Assembly (NCBI RefSeq): GCF_002078015.1
Contig: NZ_LWBP01000013.1
Coordinates: forward strand, 1-64,000
Reading direction: 5' to 3'
DNA: 64,000 nt
DNA from: Niastella populi
GTDB lineage: Bacteria > Bacteroidota > Bacteroidia > Chitinophagales > Chitinophagaceae
Notes under the pieces: model-generated
Seen by the model: the letters and a program-made list of their open reading frames with translations, nothing else
Database searches by the model: none
What the model was told of the DNA's origin: nothing
Made by a program: the position numbers and the translations under genes
In this document: positions 25,767-36,400 of the stretch, in pieces
How the letters are laid out: the number at the start of each line of letters is the position of its first letter
Position numbering within the stretch: the stretch's first letter is position 1

Positions 25767-27080
25767 TTATAATTTCTCCAGCAGATCAACCACTTTTTCT
25801 CTTTTTAATATAAGGTAGCCTAACCGGTCATTACTGATGCCTTCGCACAGCTGGTAACTGAATTCGAGTTGATCGTCTTTAACCGTGGTTTCAAAAAAGC
25901 GGAATGTAATATTGGGATATTGTTTCAGCTCTTCGCCTATTTCGTACAGGTGGGTTGAAAGTATGAACAGGGAGCTTTTTATCTTTATCAGTCCTTTAAT
26001 TACGGTGGAAGAGCATTTCATAGCATCCTGCACGTTAGTGCCTTTGAAGAGTTCATCAATAAGCACCAGCCATTTGCGGCCATCATTGATCTTTATGATG
26101 GTATTCTTTATGCGTTGTACCTCATTGAAGAAATAGCTTTCACCTTTTATGATATTATCTACCACGTTGATGTTGCTCAACAGCCCGTCGAACAGGGTAA
26201 GGCGCATAGACCGGGCCGGTACGCCCATGCCCAAATGGGCAAGGAACACGGTGCTGCCTACCGCTTTAATGAAAGTACTTTTGCCGGCCATATTGGCGCC
26301 GGTAAGAAAGAGGAAATTATTATCCTGGTTTAACCGCACATCGTAGGGGGTGGGGGTGTGCAGCAGAATATGATATAGTTGTTGAGCATCGATAACCGGT
26401 TCTTCCTGGTTAATGAACTCTGGAAAACAAAGTCCCATTTTTTGTACGGCTACTGCCATGGAATACCATGCATCTATCCGGCTGTATATGGTTATAAGTT
26501 CGAATGCTGCATGTCTGAACTGATCCCTGATGTAACCGCCGTAATGTAACGTTTCTTTCCAACTGAATTCTTTGCCCCGTTCCCGTTCTCTCAACTGTAT
26601 AAGGATGGGTTTGTTCATCAGGTCGGCGGCGCGGCGAAGGAAGGTGCGTATCATCAGGGGCGCATCCTCCTTATCGAGCAACTGCACCAGCCGGTTCATT
26701 CCTTTCATAAAATCGGAAAAATGCGAAATGGAATACCGTACCAGCGAGAAATCGCCTCCATTGAACAATTTATAAGTCAGGGCATGAACAACATTGGCGT
26801 TGGGAATGGCATCAACATTACTGTCATAGAACTTTTCTATCACCATCAATGTACCATTGCTGATCTCATTTGGCCATTGGTCAATATTGGCTATTATCGA
26901 CTTCAGAACCTGCTGGGTATCCTGTATAGGTTTCAGGTCGCTGAAGGGATTGCTGAAATATTTTAACAGCCAGTCGCGCCCCTGCGAAGTGCGGGTAAAA
27001 CAAAGCCGGTGAAAAATTGAAAATTCTTCCTCATGCTGAAATACAGACAGATCGTTATACGTGGTATTGTCCAGTTCCAT
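25767..27080 (-). CDS. MutS-family DNA-binding ATPase (short, lacks mismatch-binding domain)
   Basis: 437 residues, half the size of MutS. It keeps a helical lever/clamp-like region (about 15-240) and the ABC-type ATPase: Walker A TGANMAGKSTF at 260-270, signature region with IIKGESYFFNEVQRIK, Walker B LVLIDELFKGT with Asp342-Glu343, and ILSTHLYEIGE with the switch His. The N-terminal mismatch-recognition domains are absent and there is no Smr nuclease domain. Such short MutS homologues are common in Bacteroidota; their role is not set. It ends 26 bases upstream of the dihydroorotase stop on the same strand, so order in transcription is pyrC later. Confidence 0.8.
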   Translation of the reverse strand: MELDNTTYNDLSVFQHEEEFSIFHRLCFTRTSQGRDWLLKYFSNPFSDLKPIQDTQQVLKSIIANIDQWPNEISNGTLMVIEKFYDSNVDAIPNANVVHALTYKLFNGGDFSLVRYSISHFSDFMKGMNRLVQLLDKEDAPLMIRTFLRRAADLMNKPILIQLRERERGKEFSWKETLHYGGYIRDQFRHAAFELITIYSRIDAWYSMAVAVQKMGLCFPEFINQEEPVIDAQQLYHILLHTPTPYDVRLNQDNNFLFLTGANMAGKSTFIKAVGSTVFLAHLGMGVPARSMRLTLFDGLLSNINVVDNIIKGESYFFNEVQRIKNTIIKINDGRKWLVLIDELFKGTNVQDAMKCSSTVIKGLIKIKSSLFILSTHLYEIGEELKQYPNITFRFFETTVKDDQLEFSYQLCEGISNDRLGYLILKREKVVDLLEKL

Positions 27081-27106
27081 GGATATTGCGCTATTGGTTT
27101 CGTAAG

Positions 27107-28495
27107 TTACCGATTAAATAATAATCGCTCTCCCTTATTAGATTCATTCCAATGCCCGTTTCCATAAACCAGGTTTCCGTTCACAAAAGTGTGGGTAATC
27201 GCCGCCGGGAAGGTGAACTGCTCCAACGGGCTCCAGCCGCATTTATACAATATGTTTTCTTTTGTGGCTGTGGTAGTTGCGTTCATATCAACGATCACCA
27301 GGTCGGCCTTATAACCTTCCCTTATATAGCCCCGGTCGGCTATCTGGTAGCAGGTGGCCACTGCATGGCTCATTTTTTCTACCACTTTTTCAATGGTGAT
27401 GCGTCCTTCTTTTACATAATGCAGCATCAACAGCAGGCTGTGTTGAACAAGCGGCAGTCCGGCATGTGCTCTTTCATATGAGCCTTCGGTATTGGCCGGC
27501 AGTGTAAGCAAACCGGCTGCATTCCTTGCAACGCCTTTTTCTTCGAGCGTATGGGGCGCATGGTCTGTGGCGATCACATCCAGTCTGTCATCGAGCAGGG
27601 CCTGCCACAATGCTTCGCGGTTATGAGGCGCTTTAATGGCTGGGTTGCACTTTACCAGGTTGCCCAGGCGGCTGTAATCATTGCTGGTAAAATGCAGGTG
27701 GTGTACGCATACCTCGGCGGTAATATTTTTCTGGCCCAGCGGTTTCATGTTCGAGAAAAGGGCCAGCTCTTTTTCCGTGCTTATGTGCAGGATGTGCAGT
27801 CGGGTATTATACTTCTGGGCAAATTGTATGGCTGCCAGGGAACTTTCAAAACAACCATGCTCATCGCGGATCAATGGATGGTCTGATGGTTCCAGTACGC
27901 CTTTTTCTTTTTTTATTCTTTCAAAATTGGTCTTAATGATCTTCTCGTCTTCGCAATGGGTTGCAATAAGCACTTCACTTTCCTGGAATATCTTATCGAG
28001 CGTAAGGTAATTGTCGACCAGTAAGCCGCCGGTCGATGAGCCCATGAAGATCTTGATGCCGGCAATTTCGTTTTTACGCTTGTTCGTTTTCAGGGCCTCT
28101 CCGGCATTCTCATTGCTTGTACCCATGTAAAACGAATAATTGGCCAGTGCGCTGTTTGATGCAATGGTGTACTTATCTTCGAGTAGTTCGTGAGTAAATA
28201 CCGGGGGCATGGTGTTGGGCATTTCCATAAACGAAGTAACGCCGCCGGCTACTGCTGCTTTTGATTCAGTATAAATGGTAGCTTTGTGGGTGAGGCCGGG
28301 CTCGCGGAAGTGAACCTGGTCGTCGATGGCGCCGGGTAATAAATGCAGGCCTTCGCCATTAATTTCAGTAACTAATATATCTGGTTGAATGCTACGATCT
28401 ATCTTTTCAATGCGGCCGTTCTTTATCAATACATCCTTCACGGCCGTACCGCCTTCATTCACGACCATTATATTTTTTATCAGGTAATTTTGCAT
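27107..28495 (-). CDS. pyrC: Dihydroorotase
   Basis: 462 residues from the ATG at 28495 (MQNYLIKNIM); an upstream ATG at 28534 overlaps the divergent gene and is unlikely. Amidohydrolase motifs: DDQVHFREPG (metal His pair and substrate Arg), IKIFMGSSTGG, ATHCEDE, LHILHIST and DVIATDHAPHT. It closes carbamoyl-aspartate to dihydroorotate in pyrimidine synthesis, in the cytoplasm. This is the long type-I-like form. Its start is 33 bases from that of the divergent Wzi-like gene, so the two share a control region. The opposite end is 26 bases from the MutS-like gene start. Confidence 0.92.
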   Translation of the reverse strand: MQNYLIKNIMVVNEGGTAVKDVLIKNGRIEKIDRSIQPDILVTEINGEGLHLLPGAIDDQVHFREPGLTHKATIYTESKAAVAGGVTSFMEMPNTMPPVFTHELLEDKYTIASNSALANYSFYMGTSNENAGEALKTNKRKNEIAGIKIFMGSSTGGLLVDNYLTLDKIFQESEVLIATHCEDEKIIKTNFERIKKEKGVLEPSDHPLIRDEHGCFESSLAAIQFAQKYNTRLHILHISTEKELALFSNMKPLGQKNITAEVCVHHLHFTSNDYSRLGNLVKCNPAIKAPHNREALWQALLDDRLDVIATDHAPHTLEEKGVARNAAGLLTLPANTEGSYERAHAGLPLVQHSLLLMLHYVKEGRITIEKVVEKMSHAVATCYQIADRGYIREGYKADLVIVDMNATTTATKENILYKCGWSPLEQFTFPAAITHTFVNGNLVYGNGHWNESNKGERLLFNR

Positions 28496-28528
28496 ATCTT
28501 GAAAAAATAATATTTTTAAATACTGGCC

Positions 28529-30229
28529 ATGCAATATATTATAAAAACCGTTGTCCCCTTATTGTTTTTATTAATTCCGTACGGGTTACTGGCGCAATCA
28601 ACGTATTTACCGCAGGGCAGCAAACATCAGGCCCTGCTGAACCGGCTCGAAATTTTACTGCAAAAGAATGATGATCTCAACCTGACCACTGTAAAACCGT
28701 TCAGCCGGAAAATAGCGGTACGTATTGCAGAAACTGCTGATTCAATACAAAAAACCGGTGGCAATTTACTGTCGAGGGTCGATGAATACAATTTGCGAAG
28801 TTTACTGATGAATAATTCAGAGTGGGTGACCGGTACCGATACCAGCGATTTTTACAGCAAAAAAAGTATCTGGAACACTTTTTATAAAACAAAGGCCAAT
28901 TTGCTGGAAGTAAATACAAAGGACTTTTTCTTCACTGTTAACCCCGTGCTTCAGCAACAGCTTTCTTTTGAAAGCGACGAACATTCAGATGACCGGCTTT
29001 TTTTAAATACCAAAGGATTGACGGTTCGCGGTCTCATTGCCAAAAAGGTCGGATTTTCTGCTTATATAACCGATAACCAGGAACGTGCCCCGCTTTTTGT
29101 ACAGGATAGAATTATTCAATATAATGCCGTGCCCGGTTATGGATTTTATAAACCCTTCAAAAGAACAGCTACCGACTATATCGATGCCCGTGGTTCAATC
29201 AACTTCACTGCCGCCAGATATTTCGATTTTCAATTTGGGTACGATAAGAATTTCATTGGTAACGGCTACCGCAGTTTGTTCCTGAGCGATTTCAGCAACA
29301 GTTATTTGTTCCTGAAGATCAATACCCGCATCTGGAAGTTCAACTACATGAACCTGTTCACCGAGTTAACGCCGCAAACCATTCAGATAAATGCAGGTGA
29401 TAAACTGCTCGATAAAAAATATACCTCCATGCATCATTTAAGCATGGATGTTACCAAATGGCTGAACATTGGCATTTTTGAAGCCGTTGTGTTCGACCGC
29501 AGGAATCATTTTGAATTCAGTTATCTGAACCCTGTTATTTTCCTGCGTTTGGCCGAACAGCAAAATGGCAGCGCCGATAACGCTTTTGTGGGTATCGATC
29601 TTAAAGCAAACGTGGCTAAGCGTTTTCAGTTTTATGGGCAACTGTTGCTCGATGAATTGAAGGTGAGTGAAATGAGATCGGGCAAAGGCTGGTGGGCCAA
29701 TAAGTTCGGTATACAGGCTGGCGGTAAATACATCGATGCATTCAGTATAAGGAACCTCGATCTGCAGGGAGAAGTGAATCTGGTGCGGCCGTTTACCTAT
29801 TCGCATTATGACAGTCTTGCCAATTACACGCATTACAACCAGCCAATGGCACATCCGCTGGGCGCCAATTTTGTAGAGGCCATTGGTATAGTAAGATATC
29901 AGCCGCATCCGAAATGGACAACCTCGGCACGGCTTATCGTATGGAAACAGGGGGTCGATACAGCCGGCACCAATTACGGGTCAAACGTGTTCAAGGTAAA
30001 TACAACCCGCTCCGGCGATTATGGCTTTTCGTTACCAAGCGGCCCGGGGTCAACCGGTATAAATGCCCAGTTGCTGGTGTCATATGAAGTAAGGGAGAAC
30101 CTGTTTCTCGAAGCTTCTGCATTGGTAAGGAACTTTAAACCGGGTATAGCCGAAGTGGGCAACAGGAACACCTCTGTTATAACAGCAGGGTTAAGAATGA
30201 ATATGTTTAGAAGGGAATATGATTATTAA
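28529..30229 (+). CDS. Outer-membrane beta-barrel, Wzi/RemB-like
   Basis: 566 residues with a signal peptide (LLFLLIPYGLLAQ, cleavage after about residue 22). The rest is rich in alternating aromatic strands ending in an aromatic residue (final Tyr-Asp-Tyr). The core FDFQFGYDKNFIGNGYRSLFLSDF (about residues 232-255) is characteristic of capsule-assembly protein Wzi and gliding-motility protein RemB. Expected at the outer membrane, in surface polysaccharide attachment or gliding. It is divergent from pyrC and ends about 45 bases before a strong hairpin terminator. Confidence 0.75.
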   Translation: MQYIIKTVVPLLFLLIPYGLLAQSTYLPQGSKHQALLNRLEILLQKNDDLNLTTVKPFSRKIAVRIAETADSIQKTGGNLLSRVDEYNLRSLLMNNSEWVTGTDTSDFYSKKSIWNTFYKTKANLLEVNTKDFFFTVNPVLQQQLSFESDEHSDDRLFLNTKGLTVRGLIAKKVGFSAYITDNQERAPLFVQDRIIQYNAVPGYGFYKPFKRTATDYIDARGSINFTAARYFDFQFGYDKNFIGNGYRSLFLSDFSNSYLFLKINTRIWKFNYMNLFTELTPQTIQINAGDKLLDKKYTSMHHLSMDVTKWLNIGIFEAVVFDRRNHFEFSYLNPVIFLRLAEQQNGSADNAFVGIDLKANVAKRFQFYGQLLLDELKVSEMRSGKGWWANKFGIQAGGKYIDAFSIRNLDLQGEVNLVRPFTYSHYDSLANYTHYNQPMAHPLGANFVEAIGIVRYQPHPKWTTSARLIVWKQGVDTAGTNYGSNVFKVNTTRSGDYGFSLPSGPGSTGINAQLLVSYEVRENLFLEASALVRNFKPGIAEVGNRNTSVITAGLRMNMFRREYDY

Positions 30230-30553
30230 AGGCTCCCCCGGTGGGGAGGCGCTTTTCTTCTGGGTCAAAAAAAATGCAGGCGGCAAAAAATTGCCACCTG
30301 CTTTTTTTCATCGGTGATACACCGACCGGGTTTATAGGGTATCACCATTGGAACCACCTTTTTTTAGAACACCTGTTTACAAATCAGAACCCTGTTACAA
30401 AGGTTTAATAAACCCCGTTTATGTTGCCTTTTCCTTTTTTGACCACCTTGTTTAATAACGGGTGCTAAACTACGTTTTAAGCCGGCATTGTGGGTCCCGT
30501 TTGTATGTCAATGACCGGAATTTGTATGTGAATGTGCGGTATGGCGGGGTAGG
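30230..30553. other. Intergenic region between convergent genes
   Basis: Holds the bidirectional terminator at 30267-30308; the rest shows nothing coding. Confidence 0.5.
30267..30308. terminator. Bidirectional intrinsic terminator
   Basis: Eight A, then arms GCAGGCGGCAA (30276-30286) and TTGCCACCTGC (30291-30301; one mismatch), then seven T. Serves both the Wzi-like gene and the convergent LytTR operon. Confidence 0.8.
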
Positions 30554-31342
30554 CTATCTGAAGTCGAAATGTTTCAGGAACTCTTCCTTATAATTTCTTC
30601 CAATGGGCAGGTGCTGCTGGTTTATTTCAACTTCCTGTTCGTTAAATGATTGAATGGTATTGATGTTTACCGCATAGGAGCGATGGATGCGCACCAGCGG
30701 TTTATAATTGATCTTGTCGAGCAACTGGCTCAGTGAAAGGCGCAACAGGAACTTTTTATCGGTTGTGATAATGGACACGTAGTTGTTTTCCGCCTCAACA
30801 TACAACAATTCGCACAGCTTCAACTTTACAAAGGCATAATTGCTTTTTACAAAAATATGATCGTTCATTCGAAGGATCATTTCGCGTTCAGGCGAGCCCG
30901 TGTTGCGGCTGCTGTCTTTGTCAAGCGGTATGATCTTGCCGGTGGTTTGTTGTTCGCGCGATACGGCAAAGTTGTTCACGGCAAGGTCAATGGCTATGCG
31001 TACGTTGGTGAGGTTATAAGGTTTCGATAAAAATGCCGAAGGATGCGTATGTTTTATGCGATCGATTGTGGCGGTATCGGTAAATGCGGTAAGATAAATG
31101 ATGGGTACGGCTTTATGTTTCAGGATCTCTATGGCGGTATCGATGCCGTCTTTTTCGCCAATGATGTTCACATCCATCAATACAATATCCACTTCATTGT
31201 CATTGAACAATTGTTGGGCTTCTTCGGCATTGTCGGCAATGCCGGTTATGTTATACCCATCGCGCTCGAGGCCATTGGCAAGATCGAGCGCTACGATGCT
31301 TTCATCCTCTACTATCAGTATGTTTATTTTTTCAGCAGGCAT
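30554..31342 (-). CDS. Response regulator, receiver plus LytTR DNA-binding domain
   Basis: 262 residues. Receiver domain 1-125 with acidic pocket Glu12-Asp13, phospho-acceptor Asp57 in VLMDVNI, Thr85 and Lys107 in FLSKPY. A polar linker leads to a LytTR DNA-binding domain (about 155-262) with LLYVEAENNYVSIIT and PLVRIHRSYAVNIN. The kinase gene lies five bases upstream in the same operon, so it should be phosphorylated by that kinase. Targets unknown. Confidence 0.93.
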   Translation of the reverse strand: MPAEKINILIVEDESIVALDLANGLERDGYNITGIADNAEEAQQLFNDNEVDIVLMDVNIIGEKDGIDTAIEILKHKAVPIIYLTAFTDTATIDRIKHTHPSAFLSKPYNLTNVRIAIDLAVNNFAVSREQQTTGKIIPLDKDSSRNTGSPEREMILRMNDHIFVKSNYAFVKLKLCELLYVEAENNYVSIITTDKKFLLRLSLSQLLDKINYKPLVRIHRSYAVNINTIQSFNEQEVEINQQHLPIGRNYKEEFLKHFDFR

Positions 31343-31347
31343 AATTG

Positions 31348-33213
31348 TTATGCGGCGATTTTTGGGATCGTTATCGTGAATTGTGTGCCTTCGTTTACGG
31401 CCAGTGACTGCTGTGCCCTGAGCTGTTTACATAATGCGGTGATCAGTTGTTTGCCAAATGAATTCTTCTTTTGTTTCCATTGCTGTTCGTCAATGCCTAT
31501 GCCATTGTCTTTAATGGAGCAAACCAGTTTCGCCTCTTCTTCTTTAAGCGTTATGCTGAGGGAAGGACGGTTTGTATTTGTATACGCATACTTCAGGGAA
31601 TTGGTCACCAGTTCATTTATGATAAGCCCGATGGGCAATGCCTTGTCTATATCGAGCATTTCTTTATCTACTGCAATCTGCAGATCAAAATCATCGCGGT
31701 TATAACCATATGATGACACCAGCGATTCTGCCAGGTCGGTCAGGTATTCTTTCATATTTACGGCGGTGAGCGCATCGGTCTTGTACAGGCGCTGGTGAAT
31801 AAAGCTCATGGCCTGTACCCGTTGCTGACTTTCTTTTAAAACCAGCACCGCTTCTTCATCCTGTACTTTATAGGTTTGCAGGCTGAGCAGGCTGCTAACG
31901 ATCTGCAGGTTGTTCTTTACGCGGTGATGCAGTTCCTTCATCATTACTTCCAGCTTCTTCGACTGGGCAGTGATCTCCTGCCGTTGTTTTCTGATCCTGT
32001 GGTATAACCAACCCATAAAGGCGATCAGCAGGGCAAATATTCCCAAGGCCGATACCAGCAGCACGATCTGTTTGTTCTTCGCAAGGCTTTCGGTATGCAG
32101 GCGGCTGATCTCCGACTCTTTCTTGCGCGTTTCATATTTCGTTTGAAGGTCCATGACCTCGTTCGTTTTGGCCACATTGTTCAACGAGTCGTCGAGCATA
32201 TCGGCCAGTTTATAGTAGTGCAGGGCTGAATCGAAACGGCCGGCTGCCGAGAAAACGTAGTACAGGGAGTTATACGCGTTGCGCACTCTCTCAGGCCGAT
32301 CGAGCCGGCGCGAAGTTTCGAGCATTTTGCGCGCATACACCAGCGCCATATCATGCTGGTTCAGTTTTGTATACGCTAAAGAAATATTGCCATAGTTGAA
32401 TGACAGGCTGCTGATATTGTTGTTCGCTTTGTTCTCCGCCTCGGCTTTGTATAAATACGCCAGCGCTTTTTTATAATCTTTCCAATACTCGTTATATACC
32501 TGGCTGATGTTGTTGTATAGTTTACTGATGCTTCTCCGGCCTTTGCCCGAGCGTTCTATCATTTCCACCGCTTTTGTATAAGCGGCAAAAGCGGTATCGT
32601 AATAGTGTTTTCGGCCATTTGTTTTGCCAATGTCCCTGTACAGGATGCCGCACATGTTGAGGCTTTCTACCATACCCGCCGTATCATGAATACTATTGTA
32701 CAGGTCATAGCCATGTTTGCTGTAAGCTATGCCTTTGTTGATATACTCCAGGGTTTTGGAGTCGCCGCCCATATCCTTATATACCTGGGCAATATCGAGG
32801 TAATTATCGCCGGCGGCCGCATTGTTATGCAACGCTTCGTAAATTTTAATGCCGTGTTGCAGTTTATTTACCGCGGCGGTATAATCGCCCTTTATACGGT
32901 AGCAGGCAGCCTGGTGCGCTTCAGCGTCGGCTTCACCTTTACGGTAGGAGATCTTTTTTGCAAGCTGCAGTGCGCGGGACGAATAATGGTCGATTGAATC
33001 GGTACTGGTTTGGTAAAATGTAGATGCAAGGCTGTTAAGCAGTTTCACTTTGTTTGAATCGTCGGGTAGCGCTATGGCAAGCTGTTTACGAAGGCTGTCC
33101 TGTTTTACTGAACGGTTTTGCCCATAGGCAGTAGACAAGCTACAATACAAAAGCAGGCTAACAGCGGTTAGATATGTTTGGCTATTGGTCAGGCAGAAAG
33201 GGTTTATGCGCAA
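31348..33213 (-). CDS. TPR-containing sensor histidine kinase, HisKA_2 type
   Basis: 621 residues: signal peptide or first membrane segment (about 15-30), a series of tetratricopeptide repeats (about 60-340) in the periplasm, a coiled segment, one membrane helix (about 382-402, IVLLVSALGIFALLIAFMGWL), then the kinase core. The phospho-acceptor is in ELHHRVKNNLQIVSSLLSLQ with His430, and the ATP-binding N-box is INELVTNSLKYAY with GIGIDEQ later. No HAMP or PAS domain. The TPR region probably senses a protein or peptide. It is followed five bases later by the LytTR regulator. Confidence 0.9.
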   Translation of the reverse strand: MRINPFCLTNSQTYLTAVSLLLYCSLSTAYGQNRSVKQDSLRKQLAIALPDDSNKVKLLNSLASTFYQTSTDSIDHYSSRALQLAKKISYRKGEADAEAHQAACYRIKGDYTAAVNKLQHGIKIYEALHNNAAAGDNYLDIAQVYKDMGGDSKTLEYINKGIAYSKHGYDLYNSIHDTAGMVESLNMCGILYRDIGKTNGRKHYYDTAFAAYTKAVEMIERSGKGRRSISKLYNNISQVYNEYWKDYKKALAYLYKAEAENKANNNISSLSFNYGNISLAYTKLNQHDMALVYARKMLETSRRLDRPERVRNAYNSLYYVFSAAGRFDSALHYYKLADMLDDSLNNVAKTNEVMDLQTKYETRKKESEISRLHTESLAKNKQIVLLVSALGIFALLIAFMGWLYHRIRKQRQEITAQSKKLEVMMKELHHRVKNNLQIVSSLLSLQTYKVQDEEAVLVLKESQQRVQAMSFIHQRLYKTDALTAVNMKEYLTDLAESLVSSYGYNRDDFDLQIAVDKEMLDIDKALPIGLIINELVTNSLKYAYTNTNRPSLSITLKEEEAKLVCSIKDNGIGIDEQQWKQKKNSFGKQLITALCKQLRAQQSLAVNEGTQFTITIPKIAA

Positions 33214-33498
33214 ATGTAATAGAAAACGCCAAGTATATGTGAATTAATGATAATCTGTTGTATTAAATATAGTTTAAAAGTGAACAGGCCTGCTACTCAT
33301 CGACAAAGGCAAACACCGGTATCAGGGTCTTAAAACACCTGTTACCCAAAGCACTTCACCGGTTTTTGATTTTCAGCTTATTAAGAAGTCATATGTACTG
33401 GTATACAGATTTCTATTTAATCCTGTATTAATGACGTTTAATGAAGGAATATTTTACAGGAAAATACGCTTGGTAGTTAACCGATAACCATCTAATTT

Positions 33499-36400
33499 AT
33501 GAAGCATTTTCTTCTCTTTTTACTTTTCTGTTTTTGTATCGGCGGCGCAATGGCCCAATCGCCAGGTATCATTGTTCGTCCTGCTGCAGGCATTGGTGTT
33601 ACACCACTTAATCCGAATGGCGATGGTTTTTCCTCAGCCACTACCAGTGGTTTTGTAAGCAGCGACATTACCGAGAGTGAGATCCCCTATAAAATCATTC
33701 CGCCGGCAATTATTGAACCTACTTCCGATCTGATGCGCGGTCCTTCCGAGTTGTACAGCGATCTGGTTCGACAGGTTGATGGCAGTGGGTTGTATGTTTA
33801 TAATGATGGCACCAACCTGTTGCTGCGTTTGCGGGTGGGCAGTATCATGAGCGGTTCAAAAGGTTACAGTGTTTTGATCGATACAGATGGCAAAATGGGA
33901 AATACCGGCGCGAATGCCGATCCTAATTACCAGGCAGCTACAACAGGAGTGAACGGTAACCCGGGTTTTGAACTGGAAATTGTGCTGGAAACGAATTTCC
34001 GGGTGGCTGTATATAATGTCGATGGCACCAGTTCCCCAACGCTTATCAATAGCTACGGCATCAATACCAATTCTCAGATCTCGGTAGCGCTGTCAACGGT
34101 TTCATCAACGCCCGATTACTTATACGATTTCTATGTGCCCATGAGCGTATTGGGTATTACCACCTCCACGCCTTTGCGCATGACCGCCACAACGGTGATG
34201 GCGCCGGCTGCCGCTATTGGCGGGCCTAAATCAGATATATACGGAGTGAACGACGCTACGTATAACGATCCCATGAAAAGCTGGGAAGTAGCAATAAATA
34301 ACACGCCTTCTTTTACTTTGGCAAACGTTGCCGGCGGTGGCAGCGGGGTAGGAGCGGCCTGTACGGCAGCACCTGTCCTTAACGGCGGTATTCAGGCGGG
34401 CAGCGGTATTGATGTTACCGGTACCTGGACGGTCCTCGATGTGTCAAAACCTGCCACGGCAACCATTACCCTGTATAAAAATGCCGGTACAGTAGTGGGT
34501 ACCACCACGGCTACATCGGGTAATACCTGGAGCATTACCGGGGTTACCATAAACAACGGTGATGTATTGTATGCAAAGGCGCAGGCAACCGGTGAATCGA
34601 TGTGTTTACAATCGAACAGCGTGCAGGCGGTAAGTTGTTCGCCTGCCAACACTACAGCAACAACCGGCCTGGCCATTAGCTGTCTTACCCGCAAAGGATT
34701 AAGCGGTACGAGACCGGCGAACGCCTCGGTAAGGTTATATTCAGTGGCCACTACCGGATTTACATTGATAGGCGATGACAATTCTACTACCTATAGAATT
34801 ACATATCCCACTTCAACTACCTGGAATTATGATGGCGCCAATGGCGGCGGTTCAGACCCCTGTACCAGCGCCAGCAATGATATCACTGATGGTAGCTACG
34901 CTATTACGGCGCAGGAAACCAGTAAGTGTGAAAGCGGACCGGTATTTGGTTGCCTCACGCTTACAGCGGCCAGTACACCCACCATAACGCAAACAAATTT
35001 GTATACCAGTTCAACAACAGTTTCAGGCAGTGTGGCCAGTGGCAGTGGTGCAACTGTACGGTTATATTTCAATGGAAAATTAAAAACAACCGCTACCGCC
35101 GATGGATCGGGCAACTACAGTTTCAACAGCCTGGTATTATCGGTAAGTGATGTGGTTGATGTAGTAGCCCAGGCAAGCGGTGGTTGTGTAAGTGCTGCTG
35201 CCACCCGCACGGTTGCCTGTTTCACCGCACCTCCGGTTATTACAACCGATAATAATAGTAACCTGTCGGCCGGCGCTACTGCCATTACCGGAAAATCGGG
35301 TGAGCCCGCCGGCACGGTAGTAACGGTGTATGATAACGGCGTTAGCATTGGTACCACTACGGTACAATCGGGCGGAACCTGGAGCCTGACACATACAGTG
35401 GTGGCCGGCAAAACTTATACTGCTACCCAAAAAAATGGCACCTGTGCGGCAAGTACAGCCTCATCAGCTGCAACTTCATTGGCTGCAACAACTGTATGCC
35501 CTGCCATCACAGGTTCATATACGGCCGGCGCCACTTCGGTAACCGGTACTTTGCCTGGTGCATTTACCGGTACTATCCGATTATATCTCGATAATATCAA
35601 TATTGGCTCAACCAGCGTAAGCAGCGCCGCTACCTGGACCATCTCGGGCCTGAACTCAACTTACAGCAATACTTTATATGCAGGCGGCGTATTAACAGTT
35701 ACCGCGCAGGCAACCGGTGCTGCGGAAAGAACCGGTTGCGCTTCAAGTGTAACACTGAGTTGCGCTACGCCCACAACGCCGGTCATCGATCCTACGTCAT
35801 CAACTATTCAAACCGGGCAAACCGTTACCTACAATATCAACACAACGCAATCGGGCATTATATATTCGGTAACTGATGCCACAACCGGTATTACGAATTA
35901 TGCGGTATCGAAGTGGGGAACAGGCGGCGGTTTGTCGCTACCCACCAATGTATTTAATTCAGTGGGTACCTATAACTTACTGATAAAAGCGGTTTCGTTA
36001 TCGGGACCCGGTTGTTTGTCAAGTGCGGCAGCTTCCATTACGGTAAGCAGTGTACTACCGGTTACTTTAACTTATTTCACCGGTAAATATGAAAACGGTC
36101 GGTCGCTGCTGAACTGGGAAACGGCAATGGAAGAACATGTCGATCATTTTGCGATAGAGCGCAGCGACGATGGCCGCCAGTTTACTGAGGCAGGGACTGT
36201 AAAAGCAACCGGCAATAGTAACTGGCGTATTAAATATGCTTTTGCCGATAGCAAACCGGTGAACGGCGCTGTGTGGTATCGTCTGCGCACGGTTGACCTC
36301 GATGGTGCCTCCCGTTATAGCAATGTAATACGGCTTACCAATACAGCCAGCCATGTGGAGGTATTGTCGGTAACGCCCAATCCGTTTGAAAACGTGGTGC